Part shown: piece after piece, positions 30,963 through 44,559 of the stretch
Layout of the letters: each line of letters opens with the position of its first letter
Position numbering within the stretch: position 1 is the stretch's first letter
Source: Planococcus citri
Taxonomy: Eukaryota; Arthropoda; Insecta; Hemiptera; Pseudococcidae
DNA: 64,000 bases
Assembly: GCF_950023065.1 (NCBI RefSeq)
Contig: NC_088679.1
Coordinates: 33,356,001-33,420,000, forward strand
Reading direction: 5' to 3'
Position numbers and translations under genes: made by a program
Notes under the pieces: model-generated
The model's input: the letters and a program-made list of their open reading frames with translations, nothing else
Databases searched by the model: none
What the model was told of the DNA's origin: nothing

Positions 30963-33900
30963 GTAATTTTTTACTCGTATTTGCACCTCGTAATCATCGC
31001 ACATTTTCACATTACATAACTCTGTTTAGATTAAAGAACTCATCAAGGTGACTCGTTCGAATTATCGGTGCGATTTTTCTGTTAAAATTTTTATCGAAAC
31101 AAACCCGATTGAGATAGGCTACTTGTGGCGAGAATGAAAATTACAAAAATCCAATGTATAACCTTTTCTTATCACCTCGAAAGAGCTCGAGATAGGTTCG
31201 AATTCGAGAACAGAAAACGTTTCGGTACACGAGTCTGTGCGTACTATATTACGAAATGTATTTTTAAATCAACAGGTAGTACTCGGTTTACGTTTACACG
31301 CCAATATTCCAGCCAATCGGATTCGTCGGCGATGTTATAGAATACTCCAACACCCTAACCCAGCCCGCGGATGACCTTTTCCTATACTTACATTGTTTGT
31401 TTTGACTCGACGACGACGTAAATTTCGTACTGCTAGGTACCTACCATACTTACCTATCTGCCTAGTGCCTATACTGCCTACCTACACGTTTCATGAACTT
31501 TGACTCGTTCCATCGTTTTTTTTTTTTTTCATTTAAACCAAGCTGCTCGAAAATTTCACCGTTTCGATTACCATCGTTAATGCTGTGCTGTGTATCTGTC
31601 TGTATAGTGTACCTCGTCCCTTACGCTCTCTCAGTTATTATAGTACGATGACGTCGATTCGAAAAACAAACAATTTTATCTTGTTTAATGTAATAATACT
31701 ATACGATTACAACGATAACGAGCTTTTGAAATTTTAATCTTTTAACCCACGGTTCATATGTATTATGTTCCGTAGATAGGAAATTTTTAAGCAATTGCGA
31801 AATTTCGCTGCGTTTCGTATATTCTCTCGAAAACGTCAAAAGTGTCCAATTAGCTCCACTCCTTTTTCTCTCTCCCCTCTTCAACTGCTCTTATACTCGC
31901 GTATTTTGCAATGATCAGCCTATCGAGTCCATTTTAAAAGATTACTCGTATATAGAAGTGTCAAAAATGATACCGGAGTGCTCGTAATCACGTAGATGTG
32001 TAAGTTTTCAACTTGAGGAATCAAATTCGCTATCTAGTGTATCAAATTTGACAGCTTGGGTTGCTTTATCTGTACGAGACACAGATGTTAGCGATCATCG
32101 AAGCAATAAACTGTATTTATAGGACTTACAGAAAGGTAATCTGACTTATTTGTCGAGGGAAATTGAGAGTAACCGAAATGATAGTGGTGTTAAGTCATAC
32201 GACTTCTGTATTTTAACCTTGAGTGGATTTTATTTGCACTCTTTTTATGATGCTTTGCTTCAATTTTTTCTCTTCTACGGCTCAAAATTTGTTCTTTCTT
32301 CATGAAAAAAATTATTCTTATCGATTTTACTTCACTTTGCCCCACTGGCCACTAGAATATAGTTTAAGTAAAATGCTATCGATGACTCGTTGTGTCGAGC
32401 CCCCAATCTGAGAAAATGTGATGTGCCGTGTGATGCATAACAAGTCATCAGCTTGAGCTGATTGTTACTTACTTCAGTTTTTAGTATGTATGGGGGGGGG
32501 GGGGTCGCGAATAAAAAATATCAGAGGATTTTGACTAAATTTAGAGGAAACCTTCATTTTGAGTTGGAAAGCTTCGGAGGTGCTCCTCAGGGGGGGGGGT
32601 AGTTATGGGTGTTCAAAGAAGGGATATTTTCGAAAAAACCATGTTTTTTTTGTGTTCTAGCCCCTACCCAACTTGTATTGGAAAAAATTGCCCCGTTTTT
32701 AAAGATGATTATTTGAGATTCTGAGTCGACCTGGGCCATTGCCATCAAAATCCCAGAGCTTTTTTAGGGTTCTACTGAGCGGTTAAAAATGTGCAAATTG
32801 TCTATTTTTTAGTAATATTTTGAAATTTTCTTATTTCCAAATATTTCGCATCAATTTACTTAAGCCAAAACATCGAAAAATATAATTTCTGAAAGTGAGG
32901 AATATTTTGGAGCGCAGTAGTGCCAATTTTTTGGTAATTATTGCCAATTTCAAAAAATCGAAAAAAATCGTCAGGTTTTAGGATGTTTTTCAGAGTTATT
33001 TGAAGGTATGTATGAATAGTGACCAAAAAATTGGCACTACTGGATTCCAAAATACATACGTTTGAAAATACATAATTATGAGAATATTGTAAATTTTCGA
33101 AGTTTTGGTCGATTGTTGCTTTATAGATAAAAAGCAAGTTCAATGTTTATTGAATACCTAATTAATCATGATAAGTTGTATGTAGGTAGGTGAAAATTCC
33201 ATTTCTTGCAATAAACAAGAACAATACAACACAATGTGACAAATAAGTAATAATCATGTTTGATTTTATCATACATTCATCCATTGATAAAAGCATGGAA
33301 TTTCAGATTCAGTATCACATTTGGTTTCAATTTTCAATAAATACTGATTGTTGATTGGCTTTGTTGAAATAGGTACTATACGTATACATACTATCTGTTA
33401 ATGATGAATGAAAAAAAAAATTATTTTTCCATCGTCGACTTACACTTTAATGACAATTTTGGTAAAAAAGTAGGACCTTTTTTTGGCAATTGAACTTTTT
33501 TGGAAATTTAAAAAAAAACACGGCTTTTTTGAAATTTTAGACAAAAAAATAATACTTTATTTACAATGTTATTTCAGTCAAAAAGATGAACTTTATCAGC
33601 AATTGGCAAACAACATAATTTTTTGAACCACGTTGAGTGACAAAAATGGGAATTTTTGAAAATTTTGCCAAAAACGAGACGTCTTGGCAATTTTGACGTT
33701 GAAACTGGACTTTTTTTGACCATCGTTGCAAAAACAAGGTACCTATTTTTGACAATTTTGGTTAAAACAACTTTAGCAGAAACGATACTTTCTGATCATT
33801 TTGGCATAAGCAGAACTTTTCTGACCATTGTTGTGCTTAACGTTTTTTTCTATTGTTTGAAAAATTCCGTTTCAACTACATACCTAAATTTCATTTATTT

Positions 33901-36900
33901 CATTTCATTTAGATTTTCAATTCTGCTTCTGCTAAAGTTATCAAAGACTTGATTTTTGCCAAAAATTATCTAAAATTCCTGCTTTTTGTTAAAAAATTGC
34001 CAAAAATTGTTGATTTTCTGGTGAAAAATTCCAATAAGTATTTTCGAAAAATTTGTGAACTGCAGGTATTGAAAAAATAGAGCTTTTTCAACAAAAAATG
34101 CTGGTCAGAACTTTTAAAAATTGGCATTTTTTTCTCATCTCGTTTTCCAACAAGAAAGAAGTTTAACAAATTGTGTATCATTTTCGTCCCTTCCCGTTCC
34201 TATTCTTTAATTTCTTCAATGATCATTCATAAATTTTACGCATGTGTGAGATTTTTTGAATTTTTTTTACCGAACTATTACTTGAGTCCGTTGGTAGGTG
34301 CACCACTTATTGTTGTCCAAATGGCAATCGTGCAAACCACTTTTTTTCGTTTAATAATGCATAAATATTTTCTTAATTATTTTTCCTTTTTGAATTTCGA
34401 TCCAAGTTATAGAAGCTCTTGTGATTTCTTAAAGCATTAAGTTCCCATTTTGAAAATAAAAATTGAATGGCAAAGGGTCTTCGCCTTACCTTTACATTTT
34501 TAGTGATGATGGCTTTCAATTTTTGTATTCAGTTTGGAAAGCCAAGCTTTCAGCTCGAAAGTTCAATTTTTAGCTTTTAAAATTTTTATTACAGATCTTG
34601 AATCCCCAAAATACGTATTCAACGGAACTCAATTGATGGTTATCCCCTCCCCTCAACTCTTGATAATTACTTTATTAGATCATCGAAGGAACAGTTTTGA
34701 TGGTTATTCTGTATAATCGAAGGAAATACTCATAATGACTACTTTACTAGACCACCGAAGGGAACTTTATTGATAACCAAAACAAAATTGAAAGACTTGA
34801 AACCAAAAAATCTAGTTGATTTTTCATGGAATGACCATAATTGTTACGTTGCAGACAATTTCTAATAATTTTTATTCGAGTTTTTTCTACCTTCCCAGTG
34901 TTTTTAAAGTTCAAGTTGCCTTTTTAGCTCTTTTTTTCTTCGCTTGCTATAATTTTGGATGGTGTATTGAAGCTGTAATTGAATTTGGAGGAAATCTATG
35001 CCATAAGACTTTTCAGTTACCTATTTGTAATTTCAGCTCTTTTTTTACCAAGTGCCTTTTTAATCATGTACTTGTATTTTGCTCGTACGAGGGAACCTTT
35101 ACAACCTGTCAGCTTGTATTGAGCTGAAATTTGGTTCATTGAAAGAGCATGTCATCTATTAAACCTTAGAATCAAATTTTGAGCCGATTTTTCGATTTTT
35201 CGTGAATTTTTTGAAAATTGTGGAAATAGCCTGCTAGTATATTAATTTTCTAGATAAATAGTAAATATGGAGGTGAAAATCTGAAAATAAGTTTTTATAC
35301 TGAAATCTACCCTCCCGCTCTCAATTGACTACCACCATATTCGAATCAAGTTAGAGCCTCCATTTCCAGCAATTTCAAATCAATCAATTTGATATCTATA
35401 CACCGAAAAAAAAATTATGGATAATTTTTACTATTTCCCACAGTAACCGGATCCCATTCAAAAATATTGCGATTTTTACTATGAGATTAGTAAATTTTAC
35501 TATGAGAGTAATAAATTTTACCTAATTCTATAGGTAAAATGTATTTTTTGGCTGAGTAAAAATCACTATTATTTTTGGATGGGATCCGGTTACTATACTG
35601 AAATAGTAATTTTTATTGTTTTTTTTTTCAGTGTACATCAACTTTGTCTGCTCAAAATTTGATTTTAGGATCTGGGTGTCCAGCGAGCCAAATTTAAGCT
35701 TAATTAGAGTTGATTACGGGTTGAAAAAGCTCCCTTGTTTCTGTATTCATATTTGAGCTGTTGAAAGAGACTAGAATCAGCTGGCCAGAAAGACAATTTT
35801 TTTTTTTGATGGACATACTCGGATTTGGCATTAAGGTAACGCTATCTAGTACATTCATTTTTGATTTTATAAACATTTTTCGATACTCATCGCAAGAAAC
35901 TGTATTTGAGCTCAAATCCCAGGAGTGAGAATAATATTGTCCAAAGCTACATGAATTATTTCTCAAAACCAACCAATCTGATCATTTTTTGAACAACCTT
36001 TGCTAATGAAAAAAACGTCTTATCATAAGTCCACGATGTGCCAATACGTACGAATAAAAATAATACGGCCAATTGACGAAAATAATTGATCTATTTGCAA
36101 TAATGACCAAACGTAGTACGAGTATTTCACGCTGATAACGTCGTACTAATGTTTTTCTTCCATATTTTCCGAATATTTGTATTTATACCGGTGATTGGTT
36201 GATACGATACGCGAGTAGCGAGTACTCGTAAATACGAGTATGAAGAAGACGCATAAAAATGTGCATTCGCGTAAATACCCAAACATATTCGTACGTATCT
36301 AGTATATCGTTTACTGACACCAATAGATACACACGCTGCAATCAAAATAAACATACGTAGGATGTGTCTGAATCGTTACGAAAGTTCGAACTGGTTTTAT
36401 TTTCGTATTTTGGAGTATGCCTATTTTGCATTTAGAGTTGATTTTCAGGATGTGCGAGATGACGAAATCTACTTTTTGTTCCTGTAACTTCCAGCAATCT
36501 CTCATGATATACGATTGTCTGGAATTCATGAAATTCTTTCTTCTCAAGTTCTTATATTTGTGAATTTAAATTGGTAGGTATTCAGCACGTATAGCACAAA
36601 TATGTGGATATTTTTATCTGTCAGCTGTTTTTTCTTGGTTAAAATTTTTTTTTTAGATAAAAATCCATACAAAATACAAATAGGTGCTTTATGTTTTTGG
36701 ATTTCCAAATACGTAGTATACAAGTTTTTTGACCTAGTTTTGAAAAATATCTAATTTTTACAAATCGTTTGAAAAAGAAAATAGGCACAATGTTCCTATA
36801 CCAATAATTTAGGTGAATATTTGGTAACTCGAAGAATTTTTTTTCAATTTTTTTCCTCGTATTTTGTACAGAAATCAGCACGTGAGAGAAGTGAGGGGAT

Positions 36901-38291
36901 AGTTGAAACTTTTTTGATGCTACCTGATGGGTCTCTGCAAATGTCCAATGTCCATGCTAGGTCTGATGAAAAAAAAATAATCGAAATCCGAAATCAGTGA
37001 CTGAAAAAGGTTCTCTTATTAGATAGATGTGCACATCTCATCGTTCTTAGAAGCTCTTTTTTGTCGAGTCCATACTTTACAATTTTCTTCCTTTGTCGCG
37101 GAACAAAACTATCGCGAAAATACAGACTAGACTTAGAACTTAGGAATGTGATACAATTGCTGGGTAAGCTGAATTATTTTCTTATCGTTGGCGTATACAT
37201 TTATGTAGTATGTGGTATGTGTCGTGGTACTTTATGGTTAATGAGGCAAATAATATTTCCATCAACGGCATGGATTTCATTATTTGATTGGTCGCGAGTT
37301 GCCGTCTGTATCGCTCTATAGGTCTGTGGAATTGTTGATGTATGCGTTTCTTATCTCTTTCTTCAACGGAAATGAATGGCGAGGTGAGGCGCCATAAGTG
37401 ACCGGGCAACTGTGGCAAAAAAACTAAAGATTAACGCGTGAAAATGAATAACATCATGCAAATTTACGAATGTAGGTACTAGAACACAATATTATGATAT
37501 GGGAATATAATATTTTGTAGGTACCTAGTACCTACTCATTTATTTGATATGTATATTTTTGTACATATTATTATTTTGTATGTAAGTAATCCAATTTCAT
37601 CGTATGCTGGTTAATTTCCAGTCAGCTTCTGTATATTATGTGTTGCTACGTAGTTAAAACCGGTAATAGGTATAAGATAAAAACGTACGTTAATCGTTAT
37701 ATTACAAACGAATGTTGATTTGTAAACAAATTAGGTATTTTTTAACCGGTTCTGTGTAAAATGTCACAAGCGATATTCTACATTACAAATACTTATATGT
37801 ACTTATCACTCTATAACAGGTAGCATTAGATATACAGTGTTTTAATCAATAATTTGATCATCTTTTTGCTGCACTTTATGATCGAATTTTAGGTATCGTA
37901 AATGCAATAATGCATACTCAAGTATTGAATATAGTAAACTAGGTAGGTACATACTTAGTTTCTTTGATCATCCGCTTGTTATATGCCTTTGATTAGCCCA
38001 TCCAAAATTGAGTGCTTGGAAACAACATCATTTCTATGATAATTTTATGTTTCATCGTGAATATTTTTTTGATAAGGTGTACAGCTGAAAACTTTTCACA
38101 GGTGTTTTGATCAGATACCTAACCTAGATAATATAATTTGCAACCAAAAAAAGCAATGATTACATCTCTAAGCGTCTTAAGACTTTTATAAAGACAACTT
38201 TTTAAAAAAATACACGTTTCGCGAAACTAGTCGCTCTATTCGAACAAATCAGCAAGATTTTTTGCCAAAATCATTATTGTGGTTAAATTTG

Positions 38292-38325
<34 letters not shown>

Positions 38326-41300
38326 GTTCTATTTTAGACGGTTACTGACTGAGATTCAAAGTAAGTACATATCCCCTCAGAAATCTGGCTCCAAAATGAT
38401 AATGTTATGTTTAAATTACTTTCAACTTAAGTTGAAAAAATTATGATTAATTTTTAATAGTTTTGTGTTCCCAAAATAGATAGGTATTGAATGGGAATTC
38501 AAAAAAAAACATGTTTAACAATGTTTTTTTTTTTTTTTTTTTTAATTTTTAATTTGCAACACGTTGTGTAATTTTTGTAAGAATTGTATCTGTAGTGTAA
38601 AAAATCATTCATGGTCAAGATTAAAATCAATCCAAACTTTTAAATCTGTGTTAAATTGAAAGTAAAATGAAAAATTGAAAAGCCTAATCTCACGGCCCAT
38701 TGCATTAAACACTATTCGTTGATTGGCTTTCTCGAAATACTACTTGCTGATTTGTTACACGTTCAATAAAAAATCAAAAACAATATCTGCGAAAAACTTT
38801 GGGCTCAGAAATAAAAAAAAAATCAAAGAAATGGTAATTTAATCTCTATTTGCAGGAAATTGATTTTAATTACGTAATAAGTTAAAATTTTCATTAGAAC
38901 ATTGCAATGAATTGCATGCATAATTTTATGGACCATATTGTCATATTTAATTGCTGCAGAATTACAATCTACCAATTTGTTTTAATTGAATTTTCAAACA
39001 CTAACGTGATTTTCTTGTTTACTTCAAATACTCATGTATCTTGTAAAGTGAAAATGAAATAAAATTTGGATTATTGAAAAAAAGAGTAAAAATTGAGGTA
39101 ATTTGATCCATGTGGATTCAAATGTGGCGATGGAAAAAATTACAAGTAAAATAGTCATTTTTAAGGTAAAGAATTCTGCAGAAAATATACGCTGTTTTAA
39201 TCATTTAAAAAGGTTCGGCCTCTCAAAAAGTGCTGAAAATTGGCATAATGATGGGTGGGAAGGGGGGTAGATTGAAAATATTTGTAAAAAAGATGAAAGT
39301 TATTTTCAACTCATAATTGATGGTGTGAGGATCATTTTTGGGGGAGGGGTAGGGAGGTGACGGGGAGGTGTTTGTAATTACACGATTATTACACCCAACC
39401 GTGTGAGGATTGATATCAAGTTAGTTAAATTGTGTTTTTTTTTATTAGGATAATTCAGTTTTTTCAAAATTTTTGAGGGAGGAGTGAGAAATTTCAATAA
39501 TTTGAGTGTTAGGGTATTTTCCCTCTCTTACAGAACCAAATCAGTAAAAATTCTGGATTTGAGGTTAACCCTTTAACCCATGAGAGAAGTTCAACCAATT
39601 AATTTCAAGAATTTTCATGAGAGAAGTTGGACTCATACCATCAGATTATAAAACTTATTTGAAAAAAAAATTGAATTTGAGTGATCACTCATTTTCTTCA
39701 AAACATTATAAATTTATTTCCGAAATCAAATTTACAAATTCAGATTGAAACAAAAAGCCAAGTTCATAGTAATTTGCTGTGAATTTTTAAAAGCTAAAAT
39801 TTTTTTTTGATAGTTTTTCTCAATTTTTTTTTGTAAGACCAGCAAAGGCAAATATTAATGTCTCAGAACACAAAATTTCAATACATTTTTTCAACGATTT
39901 CGATTGCTCGCTATACATTTTTTTGCATCGCAACAACATTAGAATGGTCGAATCAACCGGGGGGGGGGAGAGAATTTTGATTGAATTTTATTACAAAATT
40001 TCAATTTAAAAAAGAACAGTTGTTGGTAAAGATCAGAATTTTTTTGAAATCTTTCAAGGTATAGGTAACAACATTTTTGTTTCTGAATTAAAAGAAATTC
40101 CACTCTGATTGAAATGAAAATTTGTCCAAGGAGAAAAATTTTTTAAATTAGTTTAAATTTAATTTTGGAATCTGAAGGTGAAATTGAGATTCTCTTCAAT
40201 GTATGAATTTTAAAAAGTTACCATTAAGAAAAAAATCATATTCCAAAAAGAAATCATGAAATAAGATTGTAAATTTAAATTCATTGGCACATATATTTTC
40301 CATACGAGTCCACGAGTCTTCTAAAAAAGAAAAATTTTTCTGTTGAAAAATTCTAATGCTGCATGGAAACATCATCAGTTTTATAATATTCAACCGAATT
40401 TCCTAAAATTCCAAAATTAAATTTGATCTAAATCAAAACCCCGAGTTTGGTAGATTTAACATAATCTTTTGGAGAAAATTGAGGGAAATCTTCAGTTTCC
40501 AAAATGAGTGATAATTTTAATTCATTTTTTCTTCAGATACCTATCACAACACAATCTAATTGTTCATCCAGCTCCTTTCTTGTAAATTCTTGAAAATTGG
40601 TTGAACTTCTCCATAGGGTTTAAAGAGTTGAAATACGATCTAGAGAAACCGTTTTTCTACATTTTTCATATTAATTCTAGCACTCCTTGGACCTTCCTCA
40701 AATTTAGAGCTTTTAAAAACAGAAATCCACTTTCTAAAAATTTTTGGTGGTTTGATGTTTGAAAATTTGAATTTTTTGGACTTTCACTTTTGCTTTGCTT
40801 CATCGTTTCATTTCATCATTATTGTGCACAAATAATCAGAATTATTCAGATGAATTGTGAAACGATTGTTCGGACTTCATTCAGTAAAACTTTTGGAATA
40901 CAATTAAACAGATAAAAGAAGAAAACTCGATAGAAGATTGTAGTGGGAGGGAGAAGAGGAAAACAAAAAACGATGACTTTATAATTGACGATTTTACTGA
41001 TGATTAGTATTTCTCTCTCTATCTTTTTTTTGGTCGTGTCCACTGTCCAATGATACTCGTATTTCATTTGATTACATTGTTAGGGCGGCAATCCTTTTAG
41101 AATTCCAAACTGCGAAATAATTGCTGTCAAAAAAGTAAACAACATCGGTTTGAACTGGTGATATGGTTTGTTCCGTGACCGTAGCCGCCGGTAATGAATG
41201 CGTGGCCACTGGCCGGTGACCTGTAGGAAATAGTAAATTTTCAAAAGTCATATTTATCGTTACTAATATGATCGTTGTCAAGGTTCCCTCACATACTGCA

Positions 41301-44300
41301 GCGTCTGTAAATTCTAGTTTTTTTATATAAGAATTTGTCGCGTCTCGTTTCGGTATAGTACTCGTATAAATAACCAAACTTTCGCCTCATTCGTAAGTGT
41401 GAAAATTTCTCCTCGTTCTTAGCGCCATCGCCATCGCCATCGCCCCCGCACTTCTTTAGAGGTTCGAGAAGGACAAGAAGAAAGCAGTCAACTGGGGGCG
41501 AATTTGTGGCTAAATGTTGAAATTTATGTCGGTGTAGAAGGTCGAGTTGAAACCCTGTGTGCGAGTCTGCTGTGTTGTGTTTCTCTCTTCGTCATCTTCT
41601 TGTTTTCGATATACAGTAAGAATTAATTAATTTGACATGGCCTTTTGCGACGACGATGTCGTCGTATATTGGTTCGGGGTCGGTAACGCGCGTCTGAAAA
41701 GAACGTTTTTTTTTCCTCTCGAATAATTGCCTTAACGAATGTTTATTCTTTCGTTTACAAAGAAAAACAATTAAATCAATTTAGGGAAGAAATTATCGTC
41801 GAGCTTCAATTATTGCGACTTCGCTCTATTTTTGTGCGTGTAATTATATTACGTACGAATACGAAAAAAAAGGGGGCGAGTTTGAAGACCGACGAGTGTT
41901 TTTTGGTCGTGTGAATTAAATCTGTGTATGGTGATGGATTTGAGCTTTCAAGGTGTGTATGTATATGAAAGGGGGGGGAGTGGAGAGTTATAGAAATTGA
42001 TCAAAAATGAACGATGAAGAAATTGAAGGTGTTGAAAAATTCTGTGCTCTTGTACTGCAAGATATTTCAAAAAAATGGGCGTATAACCTCGATTGAACTC
42101 GATGTAGAGTTTTGGTAAAATTAATGCGCGTTTTTATCAATATAGGATGCATTTCTTGATTTTTTTTTCTCGTATCTCCATAACGATAGGCGAACACGAT
42201 GCTCGATTATTATACAAAATACGGAGATGATTTTATCAAAAAGTTGAATTTCATTTCAAGAAGTACGAGTAGTACATATGACGCCATACAAACGTAATAA
42301 GTATAGCTTATCGAAAGATAAAATAAAAACAACGGAGGCTGGGTCGATGCCAATGTAAAATACTAAAACTTGCCCGTTCATAGATTCATGCGCTTTTTAA
42401 AGGTTGAATTGATAAAAATCGTATCTATTGAAAGAGCAAGTTCTGTGACCGAGTACAGGTCGATTCTATAATAATCAGATACAGAAGAAACCTCGTGTAG
42501 AAAATCACTAAAAATTCATTCCGAGTGTTTTTTGATGATTATGTTGTACTTTAATTACTTTGCAAGTTGCACTTTGTACTGATGGTTGTATGATGTAATG
42601 TCAGTTGTTGAACAATTTTTCTGTGCCTCTTTTTTTTTTTTTTTTTTTTCAATGAAATAGGGTCAAGTGATGATACGATTTTGGGACTGAAGTAAAAATT
42701 ATTCCAGCTTGTGGAACAGGAATCAAAGTTTTTCTAGAAAAATTGACCTAGTGTGAATGATTATTTCTGATTGGGTTGTAAATAAACAAAATTTACTGAT
42801 AAAGTATATGAGACTGTATGAAGATAGGATTGGTAGTCGCTGGTCAGCCAGTGTTAGTGAATATGTGTACCTAATGATTATTGATAAGCTGTCTGAAAAC
42901 TTTGAACAGAGCTTTTATTCATTACATTGGCATGTTTAGGATGTGCAATCTCAACTTATCATTCTGAACTTATTGGAATTGCGATTCGATTCGATTAACA
43001 ATATTTTAGATTATGGAAGATGATAGAATAAATGAGTCTAATCCAGCAGGAAAGGAAACGCCCAATAGAAGAAATATTGAGTTGTTTTGTTCCATTTTCT
43101 CAATTTTGTTTTTTTTTAGATAAGTTCCAAAAATTTTTAATTATTATCATAAATGGCCCTTGGTAGTGTTTAGCAATCTTGTAAGTGTGAAAACATTCGG
43201 TTAAAAATTGTAAAAAATGTCAATTTGGCCTCTTTTTGAAGGGTTAAGCGATCTGGAAATTTTGTCACAGTAGTTTTGGACGATATGGACCTCGTGCTTC
43301 CATAAAATACTTATCGTCATATTTTTTAAATGTTTGACACAAAAATTTAATATCTAGCTCAGCTGTAAATACAAGTAGGTGGATGTTTTTTTTTCATAAA
43401 ATGAAAGATTTAAAAATCTATTTGAATTAAAAATTTCGTAATCTGTATTATTCTTGAAATTTTGTTTGTGAAGTTTTAAAAGTGGAAAAAAGCTATTTCT
43501 TTGGAATAAGAGCTAACGCGAGTAAATCGACCAACGTTGAAAAAAATAATATAATAATTTTTAATGATTTAAAAATAGCAACCTTTAAGAAGGCACATGC
43601 AAAACTGGTTCAATGATACGTATTTCAATTCGTTTACATTCTGTGACGAGTTGTCAAACGAGATTTAAACTCGAAGATAATTTTTTTCTAATATTTTTAG
43701 CATAGGTGCCTCTATCTACTCTGTACTTTACGAGTAAAAAGACCTCTTCACTCTTCAGTGTGGGGATACCGGGATAGGTTTTAAAATGTTTCAGTATCAA
43801 ACATGCTGTAAGGCAAAAGTCCTTTTCAAGTAAGAAAAAAATCGATAAAAAAATCAAGTTCCCTTCACAAGTTTGAAAAAATTGAATAATTGACATTTTG
43901 GATAGAAATATGCACGAAGTATTAGAAGAAAAAGTATGTTGTACAGGTCTTAGTTTTTTCGACGAAGATTTTTCTTTTGCGAGGGGGGCGGGTGTTCGTA
44001 AAGAGGTTCAAAATGTGATGGATAATTTTTTGGGCAAAGAAAAAAACGAAACCTTTATTCAGGGGAAAAACATGATTTTTGTTTTGGGTAATTTTTTCAA
44101 AAAACTATTCTGCAGGTTTATTTTTTGTTTAATTTTGAACAATCCAGTGGATATTTCAATAAACAGGATTCGAAAAATTCGAACTTTATCCCAATTTTTC
44201 TAAGAATTGTCTTGAAAATGTAAGTACATCGTTTCAGTAGAGTGAAAAAAGAAGATAACCTCAAATAATTGAAATCTTCCAAAATTGGTGCCTTCATTTA

Positions 44301-44510
44301 TTGTACCAACTTTCCCGCATTAAATAATTTTTAAAAAATGGTTGAACGGTTTTGAAATTATTGTATCAAAAGTTCAAAAAAAATGTTTTCAAAAAAATTT
44401 CACTTTCATTATTTTTTTTACAATTTTTTTAGTTTTTTTTTGGTCACGAAATTTTTTCTTTATTTTCTTAAATTTTATGTAGATTTTTTTGTAGGTACTT
44501 TAAGTATGTT

Positions 44511-44559
<49 letters not shown>

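Noticed and set aside
33440..33835. Regular tandem array of about 44 bp
   Set aside because: Recurring GACnATTTTGG words are spaced 28-44 bases apart without a constant period, so it is noted only as degenerate repeats.
37061..37321. 86-codon + strand ORF with a membrane-like segment
   Set aside because: Starts at TTG, and no splice or family support; treated as part of a GC-richer, possibly regulatory, patch.
44515..44558. 44-A run as the tail of a retroposed gene copy
   Set aside because: No coding-like body upstream and no flanking target duplication; similar pure T runs exist at 38294 and 42630.
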